From assembly GCA_963920665.1 (NCBI GenBank), contig OY987268.1:13332501-13396500 (forward strand): a stretch of DNA of 64,000 nt, in the 5' to 3' direction. This DNA is from Straminergon stramineum (lineage: Eukaryota; Streptophyta; Bryopsida; Hypnales; Calliergonaceae). Position numbers and translations under genes: made by a program. Shown here in pieces: positions 36,783 to 48,727 of the stretch. Numbering within the stretch: the first letter of the stretch is position 1; the number at the start of each line of letters is the position of its first letter. The notes beneath the pieces are model-generated. The model did not search any database. It worked only from the letters and a program-made list of their open reading frames with translations, and was not told the origin of the DNA.

Positions 36783-37013
36783 TTAACCCTTGAACATCGG
36801 GTTTGGGACTATGGAAATCAACTATTTTGGAACTATGTGACATCATCCACTTTAAAAAAAATAAAAAATACTCATTGGGAGTCAAACTATTGTAGAAGAT
36901 CTCTCCTTTCTACCCCTAATTCCTAGGATGAATAGTTGCATTTCTGTCCTACAAAAGAGAATTCCTTGTCATTCATCGGACAAAAAATGTCCATCACATC
37001 ATTTAGGGGTTAA
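36783..37013. mobile_element. TTAA-flanked short MITE, copy G (223 bp)
   Basis: The body 36787-37009 begins CCCTTGAACATCGGG and ends ATGATTTAGGGG-like (CATCATTTAGGGG), flanked by TTAA at 36783-36786 and 37010-37013. A second TTAA lies just left at 36776-36779. It is homologous to copy F. Confidence 0.7.
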
Positions 37014-37260
37014 AGAATGCCACTGCCATTTTCATCCAATGAACAACCAAAGAAAATCTTTCTTTAGAGGATAGAACACTACAACTATTCATCCTCAAAA
37101 TTTTGTATGAAAAGGGGAGGTCTTCTATGCTAGTTTGACTTCCAATGAGCACTTTTGCATTTTTTTTTTTGAGCCAACGATTCCCACGGTAACCAAAGGG
37201 ACTATTTCCACGGTCACCACTCCCCAGCCTAGCCTGTCCTAGCCTTTCCAGGGTTATTAA
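37010..37260 (-). mobile_element. TTAA-flanked short MITE, copy H, abutting copy G in opposite orientation
   Basis: Reverse-complementing 37014-37256 gives the same word order as copies F and G (GTGACCGTGGAAATAGTCCC, TGCTCATTGGAAGTCAAACT, GAGGATGAATAGTTGTAGTG). It is bounded by TTAA at 37010-37013, shared with copy G, and at 37257-37260. It is GC-richer than its relatives. Confidence 0.65.
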
Positions 37261-37354
37261 AAGAATGAAACAAAGCCGTAACCCCCTTTGCAGTGCCACT
37301 GAGATTGCGCCATTACTAAGAGGATAGATCTGAGCACCCTCCGTATAGGCCCAT

Positions 37355-37400
37355 TTTCTTTTTTCTTTTTTCTTTTTTTTCTTTTTTTTCTTTTCCTAGA
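37355..37400. repeat. CTTTTTT-type microsatellite
   Basis: Repeated CTTTTTT/CTTTTTTTT units over about 40 bases. Confidence 0.8.
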
Positions 37401-37780
37401 ATTTTTTATTGGGAAAGAAGGAATGGACAATTCAATCCGTTCCTATCTTTGCAAAGAAACTAACTATATCAACTTAGTAACTTACTAGTAACTTACCCCT
37501 CCTCAGTCCTCCGTTACTGCCTGGCTGTTTTTTTTCATTAAATTTCAGTCAGTTGCAACAGAGGAGTAACATGAAATCAAACCCACTGACCAGCTAGGCT
37601 ATCATGGAGCCCTAGTCTACACTTCGACTAACTTACTAGTAAGTAGCTGATCCCGTTTGGAGCCCCATCAGACGTGGCCGGCCTACTCGGAAGTTCTCAT
37701 CCATATCTGCAAACCCACGGCAGTGACTCCACTCACTCCACTGCAGGCTCGGCTGGCTCGGCTGTGCAGCAGGGGTTGTC

Positions 37781-37950
37781 ATCCTCCGGCTGTCATGTCA
37801 TCCACTCATGGAACTCTGTACATCCATGAGAATGGATGAAACACGCCGGCAGATATACAGGAGTACTGTGAATCCTCCGGCTGTCATGTCATCCACTCAC
37901 GGAACTCTGTACATCCATGAAAATGGATGAAACACGCCGGCAGATATCAA
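37781..37950. repeat. 91-bp direct repeat, two copies
   Basis: The unit starting ATCCTCCGGCTGTCATGTCA at 37781 repeats at 37872 with only a few differences over about 77 bases (ATGGAACTC/ACGGAACTC and GAGAATGG/GAAAATGG). Both end in ACACGCCGGCAGATAT. The surrounding 37,490-37,990 is GC-richer than its neighbours, but I recognise no gene. Confidence 0.85.
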
Positions 37951-40500
37951 ATTACTGTACAGTACGACGGGATTCATTCATTCAATCATCCATCCGAATG
38001 TATCTTTTGTCGTTTATCCAATTTAGGGGATGAAATCAGTGAGCAACTAAGGTGAAGGCACTCATTACTAAACCAAGACCTCATTAGCAACCAATAGGGT
38101 GTCTCAAATTCAAGAGAGGTTGGGACTCATTAATTTCTGTTTTTCAAAAAATGACAAGTGTCCATCATCTTGCATGCCATGGCATGTCTAGGTATCGAAG
38201 TGCCATGACACATGTCCTTCACCTTGAGTGACTCTAAATGAGTAGTTCTTTTTTTTAAACACATGGGACAATTTTCATTGCAAGGGGAAATAGTACATTG
38301 AATTAGAGGAAACATCCTTGGCGAAAATATTTACGTGAGCGGCTTTGGAAGACTCTAGACATTGGACATGGGTCTAGACCAACTTTTGGCTTTCAAATGT
38401 CATAGTAATTTTCAATTCAAGTGATAAAATTACAAAAGTTTTTGCAATCTCTATCATTCCTGTTGTTGCACCTATGAAAATATTTGCTTCACCTTGCATT
38501 ACTCCAGATCATGTCTCAAATTCCTTATTTGATTGGTTATGGGTGGCTTCACCTTAATTCATGGAGTTTGAAAAAATTATTTTGCTTGGAAGTTGCATGG
38601 GGGAAGTTGCAACGTAAGTTTTGTTATCAAATGTGTGAGTAAGCACTTGACTTCTATTTTGGTGCTTTTGAGTGTACACTTACTTGCTACTATGATCATT
38701 GTAAAGAAGTGGCACTTTTGTATGGGACACATCTTTCAATTCTCTTGAAAAGCTAGGCATATTGATTGTAGGTACCTACATGGCCCTATGCGACTAACAT
38801 GGCAAGTGACTGACGAAAAATTGTAAGGTTTATTAATCAACTTCCAAATTAGATGGAACCTTTTGTAGATTTTTTTATATTGAAAATATACCACTAGAGA
38901 TATGACTAGCACTAAGATTTATAAATGATATACGAGTGGGGAAAACTAGGCTCATTTGAGGGAATGTAAGGCCTCAAAATGGTTATGTGTTTCTACAACA
39001 TTCACATGGCTTAACAAGTGGGCCAAGTGTCTACCACATCAATTGGTTGCTTGGATACAACATTGACCCATAAACTTTGAATGTAGATTTTTGGAACAAT
39101 TTTTCTTCAAATCCACCATGGAATATATCATTGGAATGCATGTCCATCCAAATGCTCTTCTATCATTAAAAAACAAGCTACCCAAATTTCAAAAATTAAT
39201 AATACACAAAGCCTTCAATGTAAACTATTAAGAATTTGAAGATTATATAAAGAACATGTCCCATAATGTGGTGAACATTGCGAACTTGGATAAGAAACAA
39301 AAGGAATGAATACAAAGGGAGACAACCTTTTCATGGCCCAAATTTCATAACATTCTTGACTTTCAATTTTTCAACTCCCAAGATTTGAAGAAAGAAGGGA
39401 TAATCCTCTTCTTGAATACCTAGTAGGGCTTACAAATTTAAATGGTAGCTAATGAAAATTCGAAAGTCTCATTTTCAAAATATTGGAGGATATCTACTTG
39501 TGAGGACATCAAAAGGATCCTCTCATAAGGAGTTAAGAAGGTTTTGATCCCAAGACACAACTAATTGGACTACCTCTAACAAAATCTTCATTCACAATCC
39601 TGGTCTTTAAACCACCAATTTTATTAGGGGGAGTCAAAGTAGATGGAGCTTTACTTCAATGAGCTTGCTAAATTCTATATGACAATGGATCAACAATTGA
39701 GAAAACTCTATGAACTTTTTTTTCCACTCAAAATATTAAATACAAAAGTTTAGCAAGTTTGCTAAACACCTACCCCACTATTGTAACTCCCTTGACAATA
39801 ACCCCTAGGTTGTAAGTGTTCAAGGCTGGGCGCAATCAATACTGTGACATGTACATAATATTAACATTTAACACTTATGAAAATTGATCTTGGTAATATA
39901 TAATATTTACAAAATTAATTTTTCTAAGCATACTTCAACAATAAAAATATGTAAGAATAATAAAAATTAAAGGTGAAATTACAAAAGAATATGAATCATC
40001 ATTCATCTAAATAGGTTAAAAGAAATAACCTACGATAAATTGATGAGATTCTTTTACACACCTAGATTGTACTCACTCCATCTCCAATGATCTTTGGGTT
40101 GCTCAAAACTAATCATTTTTGTCATTAAAGATTTAGTGAATGGATAACAACTTCTTTGAAATATTTAGAATTAAGGTTAAAATAACATTATTTTCAACCT
40201 TAATCCCAAACATTCTATCCAACTAAAAGATCATTTTGGGATGGAGGGATCGAGTACTTGCTTCTAAAGTGCTTAAATATTCTTAATGAATCACATGATG
40301 TCATTAGGTCTAGGCTCCAAAAAATTCTTCAAAGTCTCAAGTGCACTCTCAACACCTTGAAATCCCACAACTTTTTCTAACTTTTCCCAACTTTATCACT
40401 AATCAAAGTAAAAAACAATGAAGTAGGGAGCTAAACATTTCATATCACTTTCCACTTATCCCTTCATAGTGTATCAGATAGGCACCCCCAAAAGAGTCAC
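37951..40500. other. AT-rich intergenic DNA, no gene seen
   Basis: Short open frames only. No convincing retrotransposon or RNA gene was seen. Confidence 0.4.
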
Positions 40501-40859
40501 TTGACACTTAATTGCCATCATCACCTTGTGTGCATCTTCAAAATCAATTGTGTACCTATGTAGAAGAAACTATTTTAGTACCAAACTTTGTTCCTTCATA
40601 ACTTCTGCATACCTTATCCAAATGTCACGTTCTTTGGTGTGTTGGAACCTCCTTTCAATTGCCAATAAGAAAATAAGAAAATTTGACCATTCTAATAATA
40701 GTAACTAGACACAATAGCAAAAAGTGGCAGTTTGGAGGGTACCCACCTTCCATTCCATTACAATACAAGAGCACAAATCTCCATATTACATACAGTATGA
40801 CATTTTTACCACTTTCGGAAGGGCAGACTGTACTGCTTATGTTCCTTCGCATCAGTGGA

Positions 40860-43749
40860 TTCTAACACGGGAAAAGCTTCCGTAGGATTTGCCGCGACGA
40901 AAATTCCCCAGGACTGCTGCTGGCCATGCTCCTTGATGATGAAGAACCTGCAACCCATCACCTTCTCCATTCTGCCTCTTCATTCACTCCACCAGCCTTT
41001 CCCTGGCCGGACTTCTGTCAAAAAAGGTTCATTGTCTAGAATACCGGCAACTGAATAGGACGGATGTCCCTCGCCTGTCAGCTTTGCATTCACTCCCTCA
41101 CTCGTTTCCTGCAGATTCGGATGACAATCATGAATCCCTGTGCATCCCTAGCTATGGATCATGTTTTTTTTCTTTTCCTTGTCCAATTTTTCTTCACACG
41201 AAGGAAAACTTATTATAAGGCTGAACTTAATTTCACATGTGGCAGTAAAGAATGGATCAGCCATGTTTTCGGGGACTGATGAGAGCCAGGCGAATCATAG
41301 AATCCAGCTCGTGGGATCGGAGCCGCACAGGCAGCAGCACTAATAAGTTACAGTAGTTCTACTAATCAAGCTTAAGCTTAACACCATTTTTGTTTTCCCC
41401 TATAAGACCGACCTCCGCGTCACTGATTTCTTCCGCCACCCTCTCCTGGAAACAAGATCTGGTTTTCCAAAAGAAAAGGTCCAACAATGAACCTTTTTTG
41501 ACAGGCAGACCTTTCGCAAGCAAGCTCGACTAGATATTCTTCGAAGACTGTGTATCCTGGCCTCTACCGCTAGATCCGAGACCAATACAACTTCTGTTAT
41601 GCAAGGAGGATGAGCCAGAAAGGAGACATTCAACAAGCCCACGCAGGTAGGTGACGACGTGATTTTGATTCTCACCCTGATCGTTTGTTTGGGGAGCTTG
41701 AATGTAGTCAAGTTTGTGCGGTTTTCGCCCGAGTTTTCGGGCGATGGCTTTCGGAATCGTAGATCTCAGCTGGGATCACGTACTAGGTAGTGCAATGTGG
41801 GAGGTTTCTATGTGTGCTTTGCTTTGGAAGAGCTCGTAGAAGTGAGAGTGGAGCTCAAGCAGTTGCTGATGCTCAAGCTCGCGTATTGTAGTTTTTGGAG
41901 TGCATCTGGATCTTAGATCGATCTTGCTGTGGTTTGGATCAGATAGCAAATGCAAGTGTTTGATCGAAGTTGTTGGTGTAGATTCATTCACTCGCCATAG
42001 CCAGCGGCGACACTTCAAACTGTTTTTTTCTGTATTGACGGGGGAGTTCTAGCTGCTTACTCCAATCCGGATACCTGGGTTTCGTGATTTCTCCCTTGCA
42101 ATGCTGAGAGAGAGAGAGAGAGAGAGCTTCCATTCGTACATTTGCCACCATTTTCGAGATCATTGTTCTCCGGGTTTTTCGCTGCGGTTTGGCGGTATTT
42201 GGTTGCGTCTCACAGTGGTCTGTGGTTTTGGTTGTGCAGTGTCGGTGAGGATTATGCTGACGCGTTTGTAGAAAATCACCATTCCTGCTCTAGTAGCTGC
42301 TCCAAGGCATTTTTTTTTCTGCAAATAGGATATGTTGATTGAATGACGGTTTTAGGAATGAATGGCGCTGGCATGGATCTGATTCTGCGCTTCCTGGACT
42401 TCGATTATTGCCAGCCGCTCAAGTTTACGGTTTTTCAATAGCCAAGGTAAGCGGTGCAATCTTTTGAATGCAATGAAGCGGGGTCAATGCCGGGGCTCAG
42501 GTTAGAAAACCATCCAGCTAGTTCAGATAATTCTGGAATCTCTTTACACTGAAAAAATACATACCCTTGGAAGATCATTAGGTTGAAACCGAAGTCGGTA
42601 GTTCAAGTTTTTTTTTTATCTGTCCAGAAACTAATGGCAATGACAGGCTCTGTAGATATGGCTTGTTTCATGTCATAGGCTAGGGTTCAGTTTTTGAATA
42701 GCAGCCAACACTCAAAACACTCTCACTTCACTGTTACGTCGGTGTAGCTTGTGTTGATGCAATAGCTTGTAGCTACTTATGAGCTTTGGATTGAAGGAGA
42801 GAATGTTAATTTCTGCAACACAAGCTGCATCTGCAGTGAGAGAGTTTGTCTGAGTAAGTTCTTATATGCATTTTTTTGGGGGGTTTAGTATGTGCAATTC
42901 TTATCTGTTCTTGTTGATGAGAAGAGGTTTCTTGAAGGAGTAGAAAAGGATTTGAGAGATTGCAGGTTGGCCGCATGTTCTTGAACAATGTCGGTGGTTT
43001 TTTGGATAGAAACCATCAATGGTTGAACAGGGTTAACAATGTGAGCTTTCATTTGGGCGATTTCAAGTATAGTATTTTGCTGCGTTGGGTCTTACTCTGA
43101 AATCACCCTTCAAATAGAACGTACCCAAATCTTTCATCCATTCAATCCTTCTGAGGAGAGAGTGTAGTATAGAGAATCCTAGCGTATTTATGAAGGTCAA
43201 AGGTCAATGAGATCAGCCTCTCCGGGACCTGTATATGTCATTTTTCTAATAGAGTCTGTGGGATGGTTTATACAGTGTAGAACCTGTTCTGGCCTTATCA
43301 CGAGTCTTTCTTCCTTTGCCCCTTAGAGAGGTGATTTGTGTTTTACAAAGTACAAACCAGACATGTTCCTTTTTCGGCACTGCTAGAGAAGGCTTTGAAT
43401 ACTGTGTAATTGCTGACTTTGTAGATTCTCTTCATGTCTACACATCTGGTATAACTGCAAAATTTTAAATAGTTTGTTCGTTTCTAGTTGCCCATCTGGA
43501 ACCTCAAATCTATACGATTCCTAGTTGGGTTTTTGGAGCTTTGTACACTTGAGTGTCACAATGTTGGCGCTCAGAAACATGCCCTTTTAACGAATATCGC
43601 CACCTCTCTCTTGCAGAGTGCAGTGGTACAGATCAACTCCCAACAATTGAAAATCCCAGTTCGGAAATCATTATCTTTGTAGAAATCTCAGAAGCAAGGT
43701 CGTCTCCCAAAGCTGCTGCTGCTGCTGCTGCTGTTGTTGTTGCAAGAAC
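40860..43749 (+). promoter_or_regulatory. GC-richer upstream region, probable promoter and long leader of the bZIP gene
   Basis: Composition changes from AT-rich to gene-like near 40,860. A (GA)n run at about 42,107-42,126 followed by CTTCCATTCG is typical of plant transcription start regions. Several possible donor/acceptor pairs suggest a spliced leader. A (GCT)6(GTT)4 trinucleotide run at about 43,711-43,741 lies just before the start codon. No convincing coding gene was found here; short minus-strand frames at 41,400-42,018 show no motif. Confidence 0.4.
41015..41504. repeat. perfect 21-bp inverted repeat with 448-bp spacer
   Basis: 41015-41035 (CTGTCAAAAAAGGTTCATTG then T) is the exact reverse complement of 41484-41504. 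Similarity stops abruptly outside the arms. Confidence 0.85.
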
Positions 43750-46700
43750 ATGGCGAGCCATGGTCAAACAGAGTCTCGTGCGGTGGACTGGTCCTTTCCT
43801 ATGAATCCGTCTCACCTTCCGCCCAAGAGCCCAGGCTCCTTTCCAAGCCTGGGTGCTGCAGGTCAGTGTTACTGAGATATTGTTTTTTCATTAATTTCTT
43901 CATCCTCTTTTATTTGAAATTGATCGTTTTCTTTTGATAATATTGCTTATAATAACAGTTTTGAATTGACATTTGAGGAAAATGAATTGGCTCATCTTAC
44001 ACCAGCTGCCGGATTTCCCCGTACGTTCATTGCTGCAGGTGCAGGGGATTCCAGTGCTGCAGGACGTCGAGTTGGAACGCACAAGCGAACTCCGTCTGCT
44101 GGATTCCTCCCTCAAGTAAGTCCTATTGCTTTCACAACTTGTCACTGGGTTTTCTTTGGACTATGGTTGATTTAGACTGTGCTACTTTGTGTTGGATGCA
44201 CTGTTTTTTGGAACATTTGTAACTTAATTCAGTAGGTCACTGCTGCACGTGAAATTCCAAATTAGTTGTTCTGATTCTATTAAATGGTTATATAATGTTG
44301 GCATGCTAGCGTTCTACTTTGCGATTAATAACATATATTAACTGTATTGAGAGTAGAAGAATGCTTGGAAGGACTACTAGATTTAGAATATGCTACTTTG
44401 TGTTCGATGCACCTTCTAGAACATCCTTAGACTCCATCCAAGAATCCAAATCCTTTATTCTGATGCAGATCCAAATCTATCAAATGCCTCTATCAAAAAT
44501 TTAGATGTTGGTTCACTATCTTTCATTAATAACATTAATAGCGAAAGAGCAAATAGGATTGTACGCGAGCCAAAGAACATGGAATCCAATTCAAGTTCCA
44601 AATGTCAACCCATCTGGGCAAGTCATGTCAGAATGCGATGGTAATTCCAAGTGCCGAGTGCATACAAATAAAAATTCAAGACTGTTATGCTGTATTGATC
44701 GTTCGAGTTTTGGCTTGCGGTCTTGCCATTAGTAATGACATAGCAAAGAGTCAATAAATCTTCTCTCGGAGAAAAGGAATGGATACTAATCTAAAATTCA
44801 AGTTAGGAAGAATCTGAGTCATGTCAGAATGCAATGTTGATTCAATTCTCATACATGATACATCCTTTCCAGAAATTCTACACTTGTCCTAGTTTTAGAG
44901 CTTTCTGCAGGTAAATCTCACAAATTTTGAATCGTGCTTATCAGCAAAATCGACATTAAATATACCAGGGCTAGAAAATCTTTTGTTATGGACAGTACTA
45001 TACTGTACATCGACAAGGACTTAAAAGAAACGTTGTTGTTATTGTTTGTACATTCACAGGGGCTCGAAGAATTGTTGTTGTCATTGGCAGTATATTTTCC
45101 AAGGACTCAAAGGGCATTGTTGTTGTTATGTGTAGACACAAGCTACTTGGATGGAAGGAATCATGGACGTGCCGTCTGAAGGCCCTTTGAAACGAGGGAT
45201 GCATCGTCGGTCCGCAAGTGAGTCCATGGCATTTTTGGACGGCAACAGCAGCTTCTCCAAGATGATTGAGGATGAAGATGATGACTTCGAGTCTCGAAGT
45301 GTGGCGTCCCTGCATTCTGGAGGCCATTCTGGTGCCGGCTCTATCGACTTCGACAAGTATTACTCTATTTCTTCAGAACTTAATATCTGTTTAGAACTTC
45401 CTTGAGGCTTGATGGACAATGGATTTTCCCACGTAACAAGTTCTCCACATTTGTTCGAGTTTATGTCTTAAGTCTGTACAACACTGGTTGTGAGAAATAA
45501 CATGTTGAGTGAGGAGAGTGGCTGGCGAGGGATGTTATTTTCATAACGAGGATCCTTGTAGTTTCACGTTTTTGGACATAACCTGTGAGCAATGGTTGGA
45601 TCTCTCGTTCAGTAATGCTCAGTCAATGATCTTGAAAGGGCATGTAGCATCAATGAAGGACAATATTAGGAGATCTAACGGAGGTGTTCATATCTTACGA
45701 GTAATTAAGTACACTGATTTGTCCAATTAGTCAGGGGAAAATTAGGTCACCACAAAATTTCATTTTTGTGCGAATTGATATCAAACAGTAGTATTTCAAT
45801 CTGCACTAATTCAAAGTAATGTGATTTTGGTAAATTAGTGACTATCAGGACAAATCTATGTAGTTGCCACCCCGAGCTAGAACATTCTCCAGGGGTTGGT
45901 TGTCAATGTAGGCGCTGGAAGTGACGATAGAATTCACAGACAGCACCTCCACTGACATTTAAGCTTGTGTTGCTTGGTAAACTAACTTAGAAGAAGAAGA
46001 AAGATCAGTTACTGTCCATGTTCGGCAATGAAAACCCTAAACCCTAACCCTAAAGGTAGTTCTTTAATGGGTTCTTTTGTGCTGGCAGTGACAACGCTTG
46101 GGCTTCGGAGAGGGCTCGAACAAAGCCTGCCACTGCTGACCCCGCCACGCCGTCTGACAGCAACAGTGTGGCCAGCGAAGTGTCGAACGAGGATCTCAAA
46201 GGCGGGCTGGGCAAGTACAAGAGTGACCCGGATGTGCAAAGCTCCGGAGACCACGAGGGCGGCGTCCCGCAAACGTTCTCCAAAACCGAGCTGCAGGCCG
46301 CATTGGCGGGACTGGACTCCAGTCTGGACCCCAAACGAGCCAAACGGTAAGCTAAAGATTGATATGTTTGAAGAGAAGTCCTTCGGTTGATATATTGTGT
46401 GCACATGGCGGGTCCTTGTTTGAGTCTGGATCCTACATGTGAGAAATGGTAAGAAAATTAATTGATAAGGTTGTTTTTGTTGATTGTGTGCATTAAGGGG
46501 GTCTTGAAATTGGGTCTGCAACCGAAATGTGGGAGATCGGAAGATGATTGATTATTGGGATTCCTTTTGTTGATTGTGTGCATGAGGTGTGTCTTGGACT
46601 TTGAGTCTGAATCCGCAAGCCAATCTGTGAGATGATTAATGAAGTGAATCCTTTTGTTGATCTTGTGGATACAGTGGGTCTTGAAATTGAGTTTGGTTCC

Positions 46701-48727
46701 AAAGTTCAGATTAGATTAGTAATCGGAATTCTTGGACACTGAGGTAGAGGATACTGTTTGCGTCACTTCAACTCCTTCAATGCCCAATTCCTTTTTTGAA
46801 TTGTTATTTTCTTGCTTACATGTTGGTTTAAATGTTTCATTTACCTGAGTTTCATTAAATTGGTAGCAAAGGAAGGAGTTTTAAAAAAAAGATTCAATCA
46901 TTAGTTTTGATGAAAGAGAAGCTATTTGGTCGAAATACCACAATGAAGTACTCCGATGCACTCTGAAGCACAATTATCTAAATTATGGACTTCGGGGGGC
47001 TTAGGGATTTAGCATTATAATCAATATGTAAGAGTGTGCTTCATTGGGAGCTCACTCAATAGAGCTCATTGGAGAGATCACTTTGGGTCAGCATTACAAG
47101 AGCCAAACTCGCTAGAATTTTGCCATTTTGAAAAATGAACTATTCCTGAACACTAATAACATGGCCTTTTTTTTGTGGTTTACAGAATATTGGCTAACCG
47201 ACAGTCAGCCCAGCGTTCACGAGTGCGCAAGCTGCAGTACATTTCAGAGCTGGAGAGGAGTGTGACGACCTTGCAGTCCGAAGTGTCCACCATGGCGCCC
47301 CAAGTGGCTTTCTTTGAGCATCGCAGAGCTGTTCTCAATGTCGACAACAACACCGTCAAGCAGAAGATGGCTGCTCTGCTGCAGGGCCAACGCTTCAAGG
47401 ACGGTAAGCACTACGCCCTAAACCCTAAACCCCAGCTTTCAACTCAGTATTGAACCGATTCAAGGTGCTCTGTAGCTTGATTTCATATAATATCATGATT
47501 TTCAGTTCCCGGACCTGTTTGTTAGGTGCTCATGATTGTCAATTTCGTTTAAATTGGCTCGATTCTGATATTGTGATATTCGACTGCACAGAGCTTTAAG
47601 AACTAGGACTGGAATAGATTTACGTTTGAGGTCTGACCTGCTGCCTGATTAGTGCCAAAGTAGTTGAATTCTGCCAGTTTTAAGAGAATTTGCAGTCCAT
47701 GGCTTCAACCTGGCATTAAGTTCTTAACATTCGTAGTACCTCGAAATCCGCCGTGATGCTCTGAATTGAGGACTTTATAATCTCCTTTCTCTCATGCTTT
47801 ACATAAAGGTACTAGCAAGGTCGGTTGTGACATCTTAAAAGAAAATGCTATGAGCGTGAATGCACATGGTTGCTCATGAGTCGCTTCATGACCAAGCTCG
47901 AACGGTACATTAAACTGTCCTGGTGGTAACTAGAAAGGGTGCACTGATTTTGAAGCTATAGATTGACTATTATGTATAAGCAGGAACAGCAATTAATAAA
48001 ATAATTCGATGGAAGTATGAGAGCTCGTGCTTTGACATGAGTGATTTCGTGACCAAGCCTGAAAAATGTGAGTCTTAATTGTAATTTGAAGGTGCGCTGC
48101 TCTGAAGTTGTAGAATATTAGAAGCAGAAACACTAATTAATGGCTTGATGTCGTGACCAACAGCACATAACGAGGCTCTACAGAAAGAACTGCAAAGGCT
48201 TCGGCAAATCTTCCAACAGCAGCAACAGCAGCAAATTCAACAACAGACGCAACATCTCCAGCAGGTACGTGCTCTCAAATCCATTAATTTTTTCTTCTAC
48301 AGAAGCCAAATGCTATGATCATATTATGCCGTCCATTAGAATGGCTTAATTCAGAGTGCTAAAATTGTGCTCAGTCCTCTAAAATTTAGGAATATTAGAG
48401 GTTTTAGTTAGGCAACTGGAACTGCACCAATGTCACTAAAAACCTGCCATTTGAACTAACAGGGAGATTGATTACTGAAAGCATCTATCAGTTTTGCTAG
48501 CTCTGAAAATTCATGGTAGTGAAACTTGACTACAGAATGCACCCTCCTCTGGCTATGACCGTCACCAAGGCGAATCAAGCATTGGAGCGGTACCAGACAT
48601 ATTTGCAAGCGGGCTTTCGGGAGGCGCTGCAGACACAACAATGTCTTCAGGCAACATGTCGCCAACTCATTCTCGTACCAGGTCCCTACCTCACAGTCTC
48701 AACACCATGGTGGCTTCAACATGGTAA
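43750..48727 (+). CDS. group E bZIP transcription factor (bZIP34/bZIP61-like)
   Basis: Seven coding exons: 43750-43861, 44006-44115 (or acceptor 44039, also in phase), 45136-45356, 46089-46346, 47186-47403, 48164-48264 and 48536-48727. The product is 403 aa, or 392 with the alternative acceptor. The N-terminus has HLPPKSPGSFPSL and later RGMHRRSASESMAFLD, motifs shared with Arabidopsis bZIP34/61. An acidic stretch (IEDEDDDFES) follows. The basic region at about 235-250 reads ILANRQSAQRSRVRKLQ with the invariant N-x7-R, then YISELERSVTTLQSEVSTM starts the leucine zipper, extended by NVDNNTVKQKMAALLQG. The C-terminus is Gln-rich (QQQQQQIQQQ), then Ser/Gly-rich. It should be a nuclear, DNA-binding dimer; the family recognises ACGT-core sites and acts in pollen and lipid-related programmes in Arabidopsis, but the role here is unknown. 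Splitting of the basic region by an intron after the KRAKR codons is conserved in this class as I recall it. Confidence 0.9.
46032..46054 (+). repeat. short telomere-like (CCCTAAA) run next to exon 4
   Basis: AAACCCTAAACCCTAACCCT lies in the intron about 35 bases before the acceptor of bZIP exon 4. A second run, CCCTAAACCCTAAACCCC, lies at 47416-47433, about 12 bases after the donor of exon 5. Confidence 0.8.

Noticed and set aside
37549..37610. tRNA-derived SINE on the minus strand (A-box-like TAGCCTAGCTGG, B-box-like GGTTTGATTTC)
   Set aside because: The two boxes are too close for a Pol III promoter, and no target duplication or 3' tail was seen.
41400..42018. Minus-strand open frames of about 80-100 codons as genes
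   Set aside because: No motifs, no start context, and they overlap the probable bZIP leader; most likely chance frames in GC-richer DNA.
45151..45405. Read-through of bZIP exon 3 to the stop at 45,405 as a terminal exon
   Set aside because: The donor at 45,357 joins in phase to the exon at 46,089, and the following exons encode the essential basic region and zipper.
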